A DNA stretch of 64,000 nucleotides from Mastacembelus armatus. Taxonomy: Eukaryota > Chordata > Actinopteri > Synbranchiformes > Mastacembelidae. Positions 32,507 through 42,509 of this stretch are shown one piece after another; within the stretch, counting starts at the first letter, position 1; each line of letters opens with the position of its first letter. The stretch is taken from NCBI RefSeq assembly GCF_900324485.2, contig NW_022872910.1:124001-188000 (forward strand). Reading direction: 5' to 3'. The notes under the pieces are model-generated. The model made no database searches. It was not told the origin of the DNA and worked only from the letters and a program-made list of their open reading frames with translations. The position numbers and the translations under genes are program-made.

Positions 32507-32953
32507 GGCTGCAGAGCACAGTAGTACACAGCAGAGTCAGACAGCTGAAGCTTCTGGATCTTCAGAGGAACTGATCTGGATGTGGAATCCAGTGTGGATG
32601 AAAATCTCTCTTTAAACAGGTCCTTTGTTTCCCCTGTGCCAATCTTAAATCTGCTCAGGATGAACGTGGGGCTGTTGTTTCCATCCTGTTTGTACCAGTA
32701 GAGAGTTGGTCCTGGTGAACTGCTGTTATACAGACAGCCAAGTGTTACTGCCTCTCCTTCAGTAGCAGTCACATCTCCTTCTGGCTGCAGCACGTTGTCT
32801 TTTTGTGCTCTGCATTCTGTAAAACACCAACAAACAGTGTCAGTGTGATGTTAAAGAGTCATGTCAATGCTGGAATGATATCAGAGAAACAGAGTTGTGG
32901 TTCATACCAAGGCACATAGCAGCCAGCAACACTGAGATGAACAGAGGCGTCAT
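32507..32953 (-). CDS. TRAV: TCR alpha/delta V segment, family C (C3)
   Basis: Exon 1 (32908-32953) encodes MTPLFISVLLAAMCL; exon 2 (32507-32816) starts ECRAQKDNVLQPEGDVTATEG. First Cys in TLGCLYN, Trp in LYWYKQDGNNSP, second Cys in [14 protein letters not shown]1 area NSSSPGPT; CDR2 area RFKIGTGETKD as in C1. Open. Confidence 0.92.
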
Positions 32954-33224
32954 ATGTGCAGTGTTGAGGAACTGGGAGCTCCACGCCAGTATGAAGAAGG
33001 CTGTGATCTCTCTGTTTAGTCTTCATCAACACTAAGTTGGTGGATTAAAGGAGGAGCCTGATCACAGTGACAGGGGCTCATTCACAGCCCTGTGTTATTC
33101 CCCTGCTGACAACTTTACTCTGAACACAGTTTGGACCAGTCTCCTAAATAATATAGAAATAATACAAGCAAACTGAGAAGGAACTTTTGTCAAATGGGAC
33201 TTTGTAAATTCTCTTCAGGATTTT

Positions 33225-34495
33225 ATTAGCAGGGTCGTGCTATGAACCAAACGCTAGTCTGAATAACTGAGTCTTAAGTTTAGCTCTAAAGAGGGGCAGG
33301 TCATTGATGGAACATAATTCAATGGGTAGAGTGTTCCAGAGTTTGGGACCTGCCACTGCGAAGGTACAATAAACCCATTGTTTGTACCTCGATCAAGAGA
33401 CCTCTAGCAAATATTGGCCAGCAGAAGGCAAAGCTCTGCTGGATTGGTGAGAACTTCAAATCTCTCCTAAGTACGAAGGTGCCGTGCCATTGATTGGACT
33501 GAAAGTAAACAACAGAAGCTTAAATAGAATTTGGAATTGTACGGGGAGCCAGTGGAGGGAATACAGGATCGGGGAGATATGATCATACTTTTTGGTTTTA
33601 GTCAGCAAGCGGGCCGCAGCATTCTGAACAAGTTGCAAGCGATGGATGCCAGCTTGGTTAATGCAAACATAAAGAGCGTTGAAATGATCTAGCCGGGATC
33701 TAATGAAAGTGTGAATTGCTTCTCTAGGTCACTGTGGTTCAGAAAGGGCTTACCCTTTGCAAGGAGGCATAGCTGAAAAAAACCTGCCTTTATAACAGAA
33801 TTAATTTGTTTATGGAAGTTTAAGTTATTGTCTAAGGCCACCCCCAGGTTTTTGACCATGAAGTGTCAGAGAGTCAAAACAGAAGCCTCAAAACTGGGAC
33901 GGTTGGAGCATTCTCCAACGAGAATATATTCTGTCTTGAGCTTGTTCAAACTAAGAAGGTTCGGAGATAACCAGATTTTGATGTCATCCAAACACCTACA
34001 GATGCATATGAGTGTGTCAGAAGAGTTAGAAACAACTGGCAGGTAGATCTGTAAGTCATCTGCATACAGATGAAAGGAGAAGTTGTATTTGTGATAATCG
34101 ACCCTAATGGTAACATATACAAAGAGAATAAAACAGGCCCCAGAATGGAGCCCTGTGGCACACCAGAGGTCAGGGGAGCTGGAGAGAAGGAAAGGTCGCC
34201 AATCATGACAGGAAAGGTTCTATTCATTAAATCGGACATGAACCACTTGTAGTACAGTTCCCTGAAGGCCAACTAGGTGTGACAAATGTGTCAGGGGGAT
34301 GGAGTGACCCACAGTATCAAATGCTGTGGTGAGGTCCCAGCATTACTAGCAGCACAAGTTTTTATAGAATCCAGGGACAGGAGGATATCATTCTGAACCT
34401 TCATAGAGTGGATTCAGTACTGTGCCAAGTTCTAAAGCCAGATTGTAATTTTCAAAGATATAATTATTTTCCAAAAATGAATGAAGCTGTATGAA
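33225..34495 (-). mobile_element. CR1/L2-type LINE fragment (gamma), tail lost
   Basis: Matches 16,850-18,090 but lacks the (TTGA)n tail, starting abruptly after TCAGGATTTTATTAG. Minus-strand RT pieces: LVQNAAARLLTKTKKYDHIS at 33,456-33,638, [20 protein letters not shown] at 33,946-34,272. Several breaks. Confidence 0.8.
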
Positions 34496-35000
34496 AACAA
34501 CTTTTGCTGGTGGATTTGTTGTTGAAGCTTCAAGCAAAAATGTTGAAACTTGGTAAAAATCTTCAGCTGTGAAAGTTTGAATCTTTTGTTGTTTTGAGTT
34601 TTTCTGTGTATTTTGATGTCTGAACATATAAACTAGTGATGTCAGTGTGTTATTAGTTAATACTTTAGTGTGAATTTGGCTGTAGTTCTCCATGTTTCCA
34701 AGGAGGGTGAACAATGAAGGAGCTCATTGTGGCCTAATGACCCACAGTGTATGAAGAGGATTAACTGAGTAAGTCAGTCTGTTTATTTGTTTTCATGGTT
34801 TCTTGTTTCTGAAGCATCAACAGTTGGTTTGTCATTGATGTGGATTTGCTGCTGATGTGAATCCTCCCCCAGTGTTTCATTAGCAGCTGTAACCACAGGG
34901 ACTCTGATCAAACAGGAATGAGCAGAATAAATCTGATATGAAGCTGTGGTTTGAATCCCACTTCCCTCCTCTTTGAAGAGTAGTCAGATATCTGTGTTCA
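34496..35000. other. D3 3' flank
   Basis: No gene; paralogous to the D2 and D4 flanks. Confidence 0.55.
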
Positions 35001-35039
35001 GGTTTTTGTACAGACTCTTCTACACTTTGTATCACTGTG
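35001..35039 (-). other. 23-type RSS of V segment D3
   Basis: Heptamer 35033-35039, 23-bp family D spacer, nonamer 35001-35009. Confidence 0.93.
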
Positions 35040-35565
35040 TTTCTAGAGCACAGTAGTAGAGAGCTGTGTCTGCCAGGGTTAGACTCTTTATGGTCAGTTC
35101 AGTTGATGTAGCTGATGTTTGGGATTCATATCGATTATCAGGAATATATTGTATACCACTCCATGATTTTGCTCCTTTCCTGAGTATAAATTGAGGAGCT
35201 TCCAGGTCTGAATGATGTTTGTACCAGTAAAGATAAACACCAGTTGCAGCTGTTCGATAGCGACATGTGAGTTTGACAGATTCTCCTTCTCTTGCAGTGA
35301 CTTCATCTTCTACAGGAGAGATTGTGTCTCCAGCTGTTAGTCCTGGAAAAAGTAGAAAAAATGAAGCCATTAGACGAACATTGTCCATGAGGCTGAGAGG
35401 AGAAGACAGTGGAAAATGTCAGTGTACAGTGTTACTCTGTGGACACAAACTGTTGACCAGGACTTCCTGCCAAAGACAAATTCATTGCGAGGTTGAATGA
35501 GACGCCTGTTTGTGGTCAAACTCACCTATGAAGTGAGATAAAAAGAGAAAGAAGTAAAGCAACAT
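35040..35565 (-). CDS. TRAV: TCR alpha/delta V segment, family D (D3)
   Basis: Exon 1 (35526-35565) encodes [13 protein letters not shown]; exon 2 (35040-35342) starts [20 protein letters not shown]. First Cys in KLTCRYR, Trp in LYWYKHHSD, second Cys in [13 protein letters not shown]1 area AATGVY, CDR2 area RKGAKSWSGIQ. Neighbour immediately upstream is B5. Open. Confidence 0.91.
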
Positions 35566-35774
35566 GTCTTTGGAGTTGTTGAAGTCAGACAGCAGATGAA
35601 CAGTGTTCTTCCACTGCAGTAGAATGAAACAACTAAACAGTGTCTGCTGCACAGCTCGTCTCCTCAGCATCAAGCTGATTGGGCTTTGACTTCCTGCAAC
35701 AAACCACAGAAGTTTAACAGTGTGTGTCTCCCTCTGGTGGATGTTGTGGAGTATTGTGTTGTCTTTGCTCCAAA

Positions 35775-35812
35775 GGTTTTTGTACAGAGTTTTGGTGTTT
35801 CCTGTCACTGTG
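35775..35812 (-). other. 23-type RSS of V segment B5
   Basis: Heptamer 35806-35812, 22-bp common spacer, nonamer 35775-35783. Confidence 0.93.
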
Positions 35813-36258
35813 GGCCTCACAGCACAGTAGTACACAGCAGAGTCAGACACTGCAGCAGAGGAGATGTTCATGCTGATTTCCTTTTCCTCCACTTTGACCT
35901 TCAGTCCAGGAACTGGATTATTTCCCACTTGTCCTGAAGCAGAGTGTGAGATGCGGAACTCTGGTGGTTTTCCTGGATATTGGCGATACCAGTATAAATA
36001 ATCAGTAGGTGACAGTTTGGGGTATTTGTAGGACAGAGTGACAGTGCTGTCTTCTAAACTGAACTCTTCATTCTTGACTGGACTCAGATCTTCACAGCCG
36101 ACACCTTAAGGAAGACATAACTCTGTTATAACTTATTGCTCCAAAGGTTTTTTCAGTGAATTCTATTTTACATTTCTATGTTCACTAGTGAATTTTCTCC
36201 TACCTGTCAGTGTGATCAGAAACAAAGCTGAAAACAGATGTAAGTGCTCTGACTCCAT
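35813..36258 (-). CDS. TRAV: TCR alpha/delta V segment, family B (B5), no first Cys
   Basis: Exon 1 (36204-36258) encodes MESEHLHLFSALFLITLT; exon 2 (35813-36104) starts GVGCEDLSPVKNEEFSLEDS. The acceptor reads CTTAAG rather than the CTTCAG of its relatives: AG is kept but the favoured pyrimidine at -3 is lost, so splicing may be weaker. B-strand VTLSYKYP lacks the Cys; CDR1 area KLSPTDY, Trp in LYWYRQYPG, CDR2/FR3 area SHSASGQVGNNPVPGLKVKV; second Cys in [11 protein letters not shown]. Open. Confidence 0.85.
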
Positions 36259-36329
36259 CTTAAAGATAGAAGCTGTTTCTGCTTTAAACTCCACTGTGAG
36301 AGTTTCAGTCTTTTCTGTCCTTCAGTCAC

Positions 36330-36975
36330 AGTTTTGCTCCTCCCTTCATCTCCTCATCTCCTCCTTTCACACAGGACTGACGACTTTTCAGCTTCTCACT
36401 GGTCTTTATTGCTTTGCATAACATTGCATGGTTTTTATCACTAACTGGCTCATTATCCAGGCTGTGGAGCTTGTTCAAAAATGTTGTAGTTATTTTAAAG
36501 GGAGAAGGCTCATGGTCATTTGACTCCAAAGCAGCTTTTTCATTGGTGTCACATTCACTGACTGATGGAAACATAAAGTGAGAGGCTGCTTCATAAAAAG
36601 AGGTTCATGAATGACTGAATCATTTTATTGCAGACTCACAGTCCAGAATAATGAAAACAACAATTCACATACATTAAATAATATCAGTACCTACATATCT
36701 ATCAGAGACACCCATACCAGTATCTCTTAGAGAAGGACTGATAATGAGGAGCACTACATCTAATGTTGGCTAAAGCCAAAATAATCTAATTTCCAGATCT
36801 ATCCAGATGGCAAATAAAGTTATACATGAGTTTTCTTAACACTGGTTGAAAAGTATTTATTTGTAAGGTCACAGACAGCTCACTAGCAAACCACCATCTA
36901 GGCTTCAGCATCATTAAACGCTACCTGCAGTCTTCTTATGCTAGCCTTCTTAAAATTTGTCCACAGATGTATTCA
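36330..36975. other. B5 upstream flank
   Basis: No gene; homologous to the B2 and B3 upstream flanks, with GGGAGGAGC about 78 bp before the leader. Confidence 0.6.
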
Positions 36976-38020
36976 GGTCAAGTCAGTTTTATTTCTATAG
37001 CGCCAAATCACAATACAATCATCTCAGGGCACTTTACAAAAAACCAACAAATCCATTATGAGCAGCACTTGGCGACAGTGGAGAGGAAAAGCTCCATTTT
37101 AACTGAAGAAAAAACCTCCAGCAGAACCAGGAGGGTTAGGGTAGGGTAGTGCACCAATGGTCCTCAGGCAGTCTAGGCCTATAGCAGCATAACTAAGGAA
37201 TGGTTCAGGGTTACCTGAAGCCAGCCTTAAATATATCCTTTGTCAGAAAGGAAGGCTTGAAATCTGGCCTTAAAAGTACAGAGTGTCTGCCTCGTGAACC
37301 CAGGCTGGGAGCTGGTTCCACAGGAGAGGAGCTTGATAGCTATAGGCTCTGCCTCCCATTCTCCTTTTGGAAACTCTGGGAACCACAAGTAGAAAGAAGG
37401 CAGTTCTACAGATTTGTTTTATGTGTGAATTAAAGAACATGTCCTGGTCAAAATTAACTCCAAGGATTTTCACAGTAGTGCTGGAGGCCAGGGCTATGCC
37501 ATCTAAAGTAGCTACATTGTTAGAAAAGCTATTTCTGAGGTTAGGCCCAAATGAGATAGGCCCAAATACAATAACTTCTGTTTTCTCCAAATTTAAAAGT
37601 AGAAAGTTACTGGTCATCCAGGCATTTATGTTGTTTAGACACGCCTAAAATCTGGCTAACTGGTTTTTGTTATCAGGTTTCATAGATAGATAAAGCTGAG
37701 TGTCATCTGCATAGCAGTGGTAATTAATAGAGTGCTTCCTAATAGTATTTCCTAAAGGAAGCATGTATAAGGTGAACAGAATCGGTCTAGGCACAGAACC
37801 TTGTGGAACTCCATAACTAACTTTTGTGCACATGGGAGGTTCATCATGAACATGAACTAATTGGAATCTGTCCGATAAATAAGACTGGAACCATTTTAAC
37901 GCTTTTCCTTCAATTCCAATCACATGTTCCAGTCTCTGTAATAAGATGCTGTGGTCAGTAGTGTCAAGTGCAGTACTAAGGTCTAGCAGGACAAGTATAG
38001 AGATGAGTCCATTATCATGT
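36976..38020 (-). mobile_element. CR1/L2-type LINE fragment (alpha)
   Basis: Tail at about 36,976 (TATAGCGCCAAATCACAATA on +); minus-strand RT at 37,270-38,020 with [39 protein letters not shown] and [10 protein letters not shown]. Endonuclease absent. Abuts the F3 3' flank at a border resembling those near F1 and F2. Confidence 0.82.
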
Positions 38021-38164
38021 AGTGAGTACTGGTTCGAGACCACTGCGATACTTGGCTCCATGATTCGTTGACATATATATATTGTTGGTTTGTGAACCAA
38101 CCACTGACAGGGTGTGTCCCCCTCTGGTGGATGTTGTGGAGTCTTGTGTTTTCTTTGCTTCAAA

Positions 38165-38202
38165 GGTTTTTGTACAAAGTTTTGGTGTTTCCTGTCACTG
38201 TG
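38165..38202 (-). other. 23-type RSS of V segment F3
   Basis: Heptamer 38196-38202, 22-bp spacer (TTTGT for TCTGT next to the nonamer), nonamer 38165-38173. Confidence 0.92.
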
Positions 38203-38711
38203 GGCTGCAGAGCACAGTAGTACACAGCAGAGTCAGACACTGCAGCAGACTTGATCTCCAGATCCACACGTTTCTCTTTTGAGTTAATGTGAGCAGAGAA
38301 ATCTGAACGAACTGGATGAATCTGTCCTTGCTCAGTGATGTAGAGCAGGAACTCTGGTCTGGATCTCTGGTATTGTCGGTACCATTGGATGTTGTAGGCA
38401 GCACCCTCATATGTACAGGTCAGGTTTAAGTTTCTTCCCTCTGCAACAGCTTCTTCTGTTCTTTCTGGTTTAATGCTGTTCATAGAACCCATGGCTGCAA
38501 AATGAGCGATTTTCATGTCAGTTAATCTGAAAGACATTGTAACATCAGGAACCTGAACCCAGGTTCTTGACTCTTTCACATGTGATCACTAAAAAGTTCT
38601 TGACTAAATCAGACCAAATATGTTGTTACATCAACAGGTTGAATGAGACGCCTGTTTGTGGTCAAACTCACCTATAAAGTGAGATAAAAAGAGAAAGAAG
38701 TAAAGCAACAT
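38203..38711 (-). CDS. TRAV: TCR alpha/delta V segment, family F (F3)
   Basis: Exon 1 (38672-38711) encodes [13 protein letters not shown]; exon 2 (38203-38494) starts [20 protein letters not shown]. First Cys in NLTCTYE, Trp in [14 protein letters not shown], second Cys in [14 protein letters not shown]1 area EGAAYN, CDR2 area TEQGQIHP. The 3' flank carries three substitutions otherwise seen only at C2. Open. Confidence 0.91.
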
Positions 38712-38920
38712 GTCTTTGGAGTTGTTGAAGTCAGACAGCAGATGAACAGTGTTCTTCCACTGCAGTAGAATGAAAAAACTAAACAGTGTCTGCTACACAG
38801 CTCTTCTCCTCAGCATCAAGCTGATTGGGCTTTGACTTCCTGCAACAAACCACAGAAGTTTAACAGTGAGTGTCTCCCTCTGGTGGATGTTGTGGAGTAT
38901 TGTGTTGTCTTTGCTCCAAA

Positions 38921-38958
38921 GGTTTTTGTACAGAGTTTTGGTGTTTCCTGTCACTGTG
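38921..38958 (-). other. 23-type RSS of V segment B6
   Basis: Heptamer 38952-38958, 22-bp common spacer, nonamer 38921-38929. Confidence 0.93.
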
Positions 38959-39420
38959 GGCCGCAGAGCACAGTAGTACAGAGCAGAGTCTGTCACTGCA
39001 GCAGAGGAGATCTGCAGATCCATCTGGGTTTTATTCTCATTCACTTTAAAATCCAGTCCAGAGACCTCCTCTTTTAGTTTCATCCCTGTTCCTGTGTGAG
39101 ACAAAAGGAACTCTGGTGGTTTTCCTGGATATTGGCGATACCAGAAGAAATTATCATCATATGTAGCAGGTCTGGAGTATTTGTAGGACAGAGTGACAGT
39201 GCTGTCTTCTAAACTGAACTCTTCATTGTTGACTGGACTCAGATCTTCACAGCCGACACCTGAAGGGAAACATAACTCTGTTATAACATGTTGGGAAAGT
39301 CTCAATCCAGAAATCACATTCAGGTAACACTGGAACTGAACTTCTTTATGCACAATCTTACAAACCTCTTAGAAACAATAGCAACAGTAGAGAAAGTACA
39401 TAACAGTCCAATGGCAGCAT
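38959..39420 (-). CDS. TRAV: TCR alpha/delta V segment, family B (B6), no first Cys, third leader type
   Basis: Exon 1 (39366-39420) encodes MLPLDCYVLSLLLLLFLR and ends at GTTTGT, a different leader from B1 and B2. Exon 2 (38959-39259) starts GVGCEDLSPVNNEEFSLEDS. B-strand VTLSYKYS lacks the Cys; CDR1 area RPATYDDN, Trp in FFWYRQYPG, CDR2 area SHTGTGMKLKEE, second Cys in DSALYYCALRP. The V exon is close to B2. Open. Confidence 0.87.
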
Positions 39421-39506
39421 GTTGAATGAAGATAATGTTTCTGGTTTGTGCCTTGAACTCTGTTGAATATGGAAGTTCCTCTCTTCTATAGTTCAGTTCC
39501 AGATTA

Positions 39507-39515
39507 GCTCCTCCC
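39507..39515 (-). promoter_or_regulatory. GGGAGGAGC box upstream of B6 leader
   Basis: GGGAGGAGC on the coding strand about 87 bp before the MLPLD-type ATG; also before B9. Confidence 0.35.
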
Positions 39516-39659
39516 TGAATCTCTGTCTCCTCTTACATCTGTGTTTTCTAAGTGTCTCTGCCTCTCACAAGTTGATGTGTATCTGTCCCATTCTTTGTTC
39601 ACTCATTTACTTCATTGGCGAATTCTCAGAGTTTTTATCAACACTGGTACTCTGCTGTG

Positions 39660-41540
39660 ACAGATTGTTAATTCTGGGAGATTTCAATATTCATATCTGC
39701 TGTGAAAACACAACCTTTAATCAAGTAATTTCTATGATTCCTTTAATTTGACACAGTTAGTTACAAATCCTTCTCATATAAAAGGTCATACGCTTGATCC
39801 TGGTGTTTGCTTCTGGTTTTCACCTGAGCGACCTGGAGGTGTTAGAAGCTGGATGTTTTGATCATAATTTTGTTCTATTTGAATCCTCACTGTCAGGTTC
39901 CACTTCCCCTCCCCCAGAGAGTCGACATTTTACTCATACTATTAGGCTACTTCCTATCTAGACGTTGAGTCATGACAACTGGACTTTCAGTTTTTAGGTC
40001 GAAATGTTTCACCACTAATCCAAGTGGCTTCATCGGTCTAAGGAAAAGCTGGTATGGAAACTCCAATTTATCTCCCAGGTTGGTTTCACTCCACCCGTAG
40101 TCCCATAGGCTCATTAGGTGAGCTATGTAAATCAGGTCAGAGTCCTTAGACCCACACTCCTGAGTTGGTTTCACTTCACACCTGGTCTGAATACACTTGT
40201 TAGGTGAACAAAAGGAGTGAGCTCAGGGGAGGGTCATTAGGATCTAATGGTGGACTCATGTGATCCATTTGATTCACCAACTGGCTGCAGAGTGTGTCCT
40301 CCCTGGGAAACATTAGCTCACCTAATGAGCCTATGGGACTAGGACTGGAGTGGAAACAACTTGGAAGATAAATTGGAGTTTCCATACCAGCTTTTCCTTA
40401 GACTGATGAAGCCACTTGGATTAATGGTGAAACGTTTTGACCTAAAAACTAAAAGTCCAGTTGTCATGACTCGGCCTCTAGATAACTTCACCTGGACGAC
40501 TGACTCTCTCAAAATACAACTATGCTAACTAGGACTATGGATGCATCACAGCTGACGGAAGCTTTCGATACAACTGTTGCTGATATTCTGGATCAGGCAG
40601 CTCCACTCAAATCACTGAGATCTAGGAAAACAAAGAGATATCCAGCCTTGGTTCAATGATCACACCCACTGTGTCAAACAGCAATGCAGGAAATCAGAGC
40701 TTAAGTGGAAGAAAGACAAACTTAGGGTCTCATATGAAATGTTCAGTGAATCCTTAAAACACGTCCAAATTGCTGTTAACAATGCTAAATCAAATTATTT
40801 CTCAGAAATAATTGCTAAGAATGCCCATAGGCCTAAGGTCCTTATTTAATACACTGACTCTGTTCTGAACCCTACCACAGTGGGCCACCCTATTGCAACA
40901 CCTGAGTTCTGGAAAAATATTTGGAATTTTTTGTGGATAAAACTCAAGTTATTAGAGCACATGTATCATGATCAGTTGTGGTTCATTCTGAAATCCTGTT
41001 GCCCTTTAGGTCTTTTAGCCATTTTGATTCCATTTCCTTCTTTCAGCTGCAAGATGTAGTTTCTTCGCTGAAACCTACAAATTCCAGTTAAATACAGAGT
41101 CGATTTTAAGGTCTTGCATTTCATTTATAAAGCTCTGCCCGGGCTAGCACCCCAGTATATTGCTGATCTCCTCAAACCACATTCTGTGTCTAGATCTCTT
41201 TGTTCCTGTAAACAGTTGCTGCTCTCTGTCCCACAGTCTCGTTTAAGACTAAGGGTGACAAAGCTTTTTCAGTTGCAGGTCCTACACAGTGGGATGCACT
41301 TCCAGTTGCCGTGAGATCCTCGTCCACATTGGACACTTTTAAATCTAGATTGAAGACTCATTTATTCTCCTTAGTCTATGGGAGTGTCTGAGAATACTGG
41401 ATTACAAATTTGTTTATGCTTTTATGTAATTATCTTTTTATTTTGCTTAATTTATGTTCATAAACTGTACAGCACTTTGGAACAACACTTGTTGCTTGTA
41501 AATGTGCTTTATAAATAAATGTGAACTTGAACTTGAACTA
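39660..41540 (+). mobile_element. Non-LTR LINE relic, interrupted by a foldback element
   Basis: Plus-strand endonuclease remnant near 39,665 (ILGDFNIH) with HTLDLVF near 39,790; connector remnants at 40,500-40,860; a C-terminal piece at 41,090-41,330 (VLHFIYKALPGLAPQYIADL). The tail is TTTATAAATAAATGTGAACT with GAACTT repeats ending near 41,540. The catalytic RT core is missing. An inverted-repeat element splits it at 39,955-40,484. Confidence 0.75.
39955..40484. mobile_element. Foldback (long inverted repeat) element
   Basis: Left arm from 39,955 (TCATGACAACTGGACTTTCA, then GTGGCTTCATCGGTCTAAGG) and right arm to 40,484 are reverse complements over at least about 170 bp with scattered mismatches. 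Centre about 200 bp, no coding sequence. The arm string around CACCACTAATCCAAGTGGCT resembles a repeat common in fish genomes. Family unassigned; nonautonomous. Confidence 0.75.
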
Positions 41541-41845
41541 TCTCAATAAATTATCCCACAGAAACAAACAGAACTGGATGCAGGTGTTGCTGCAGCTGTT
41601 TATGAAGAATCTCATCATTGTTTTACAGAATCTGAAATGGTTCCAGAACTTAACCATAGATGAGCTACTGGGTTTGACATGGTCTCTGAAAAGTTTCTGC
41701 ACTGACGGACGGTTTTGATTCAGGATATGGAGAAAGTCAGTGTCAATACAAAGAATCCAGACTGTGATGACAAACCACTGAAGTTTAACAGTGTGTGTCT
41801 CCCTCTGGTGGATGTTGTGGAGTATTGTGTTGTCTTTGCGCCAAA

Positions 41846-41883
41846 GGTTTTTGTACAGAGTTTTGGTGTTTCCTGTCACTGTG
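41846..41883 (-). other. 23-type RSS of V segment E3
   Basis: Heptamer 41877-41883, 22-bp common spacer, nonamer 41846-41854. Confidence 0.93.
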
Positions 41884-42330
41884 GGCTGCAGAGCACAGTA
41901 GTACACAGCAGAGTCAGACACTCCAGCAGAGGAGATCTGCAGATGAAACTCCTTTGTTTTCTTGTCATGTCTCATAGACCTTCTCCCTGTGGTCTCTGAA
42001 TATTCTGAGATTATCAGCTGTGGAGGTGAACTGGACTTCTGGTGATACCAGTATACATAGTCCACAGAGCCTGAATAGTTGCAGGAGAGAGTCACAGTGT
42101 CTCCTTCCAAAGTCGTAATTTCCTCTTTAAAAGGTGTCAGTAAATCCTCAGATGATCCTGAGAAGAACAAAAATATGTTTCATCATGAAACTTAGATTTC
42201 TTGAAGCTGAACACACTGTTAGAAAACTGTTCAGGAATGTTTCTGTATCTTCACCACTTTCTCCAGTTAGAGTTGACTTACCAGTATGAAAGGAGACCAT
42301 CAGCATCCAAATGAAAAGCAGCAGCATCAT
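41884..42330 (-). CDS. TRAV: TCR alpha/delta V segment, family E (E3)
   Basis: Exon 1 (42282-42330) encodes MMLLLFIWMLMVSFHT; exon 2 (41884-42157) starts GSSEDLLTPFKEEITTLEGD. First Cys in TLSCNYS, Trp in VYWYHQKSSSPP, second Cys in [14 protein letters not shown]1 area SGSVDY, CDR2 area SEYSETTGRRS. The upstream flank is cut after about 150 bp by an alpha LINE at 42,510. Open. Confidence 0.92.
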
Positions 42331-42509
42331 TTTCACTTGGACTGAATGAACAACAGAGAGAAGACAGCAGCTCTTCAGTTCCAAAATGAAGCCTTTCATA
42401 TTCAGTTGTGTAGCTCCTCCTCTTGCTGTGCTCTGTTTCCATTCAGGCTGATGGAAGCTTTAGAAATGACAGTGATGCTGCAGCCTCATCATCCAAGAAG
42501 CTCAGACTG

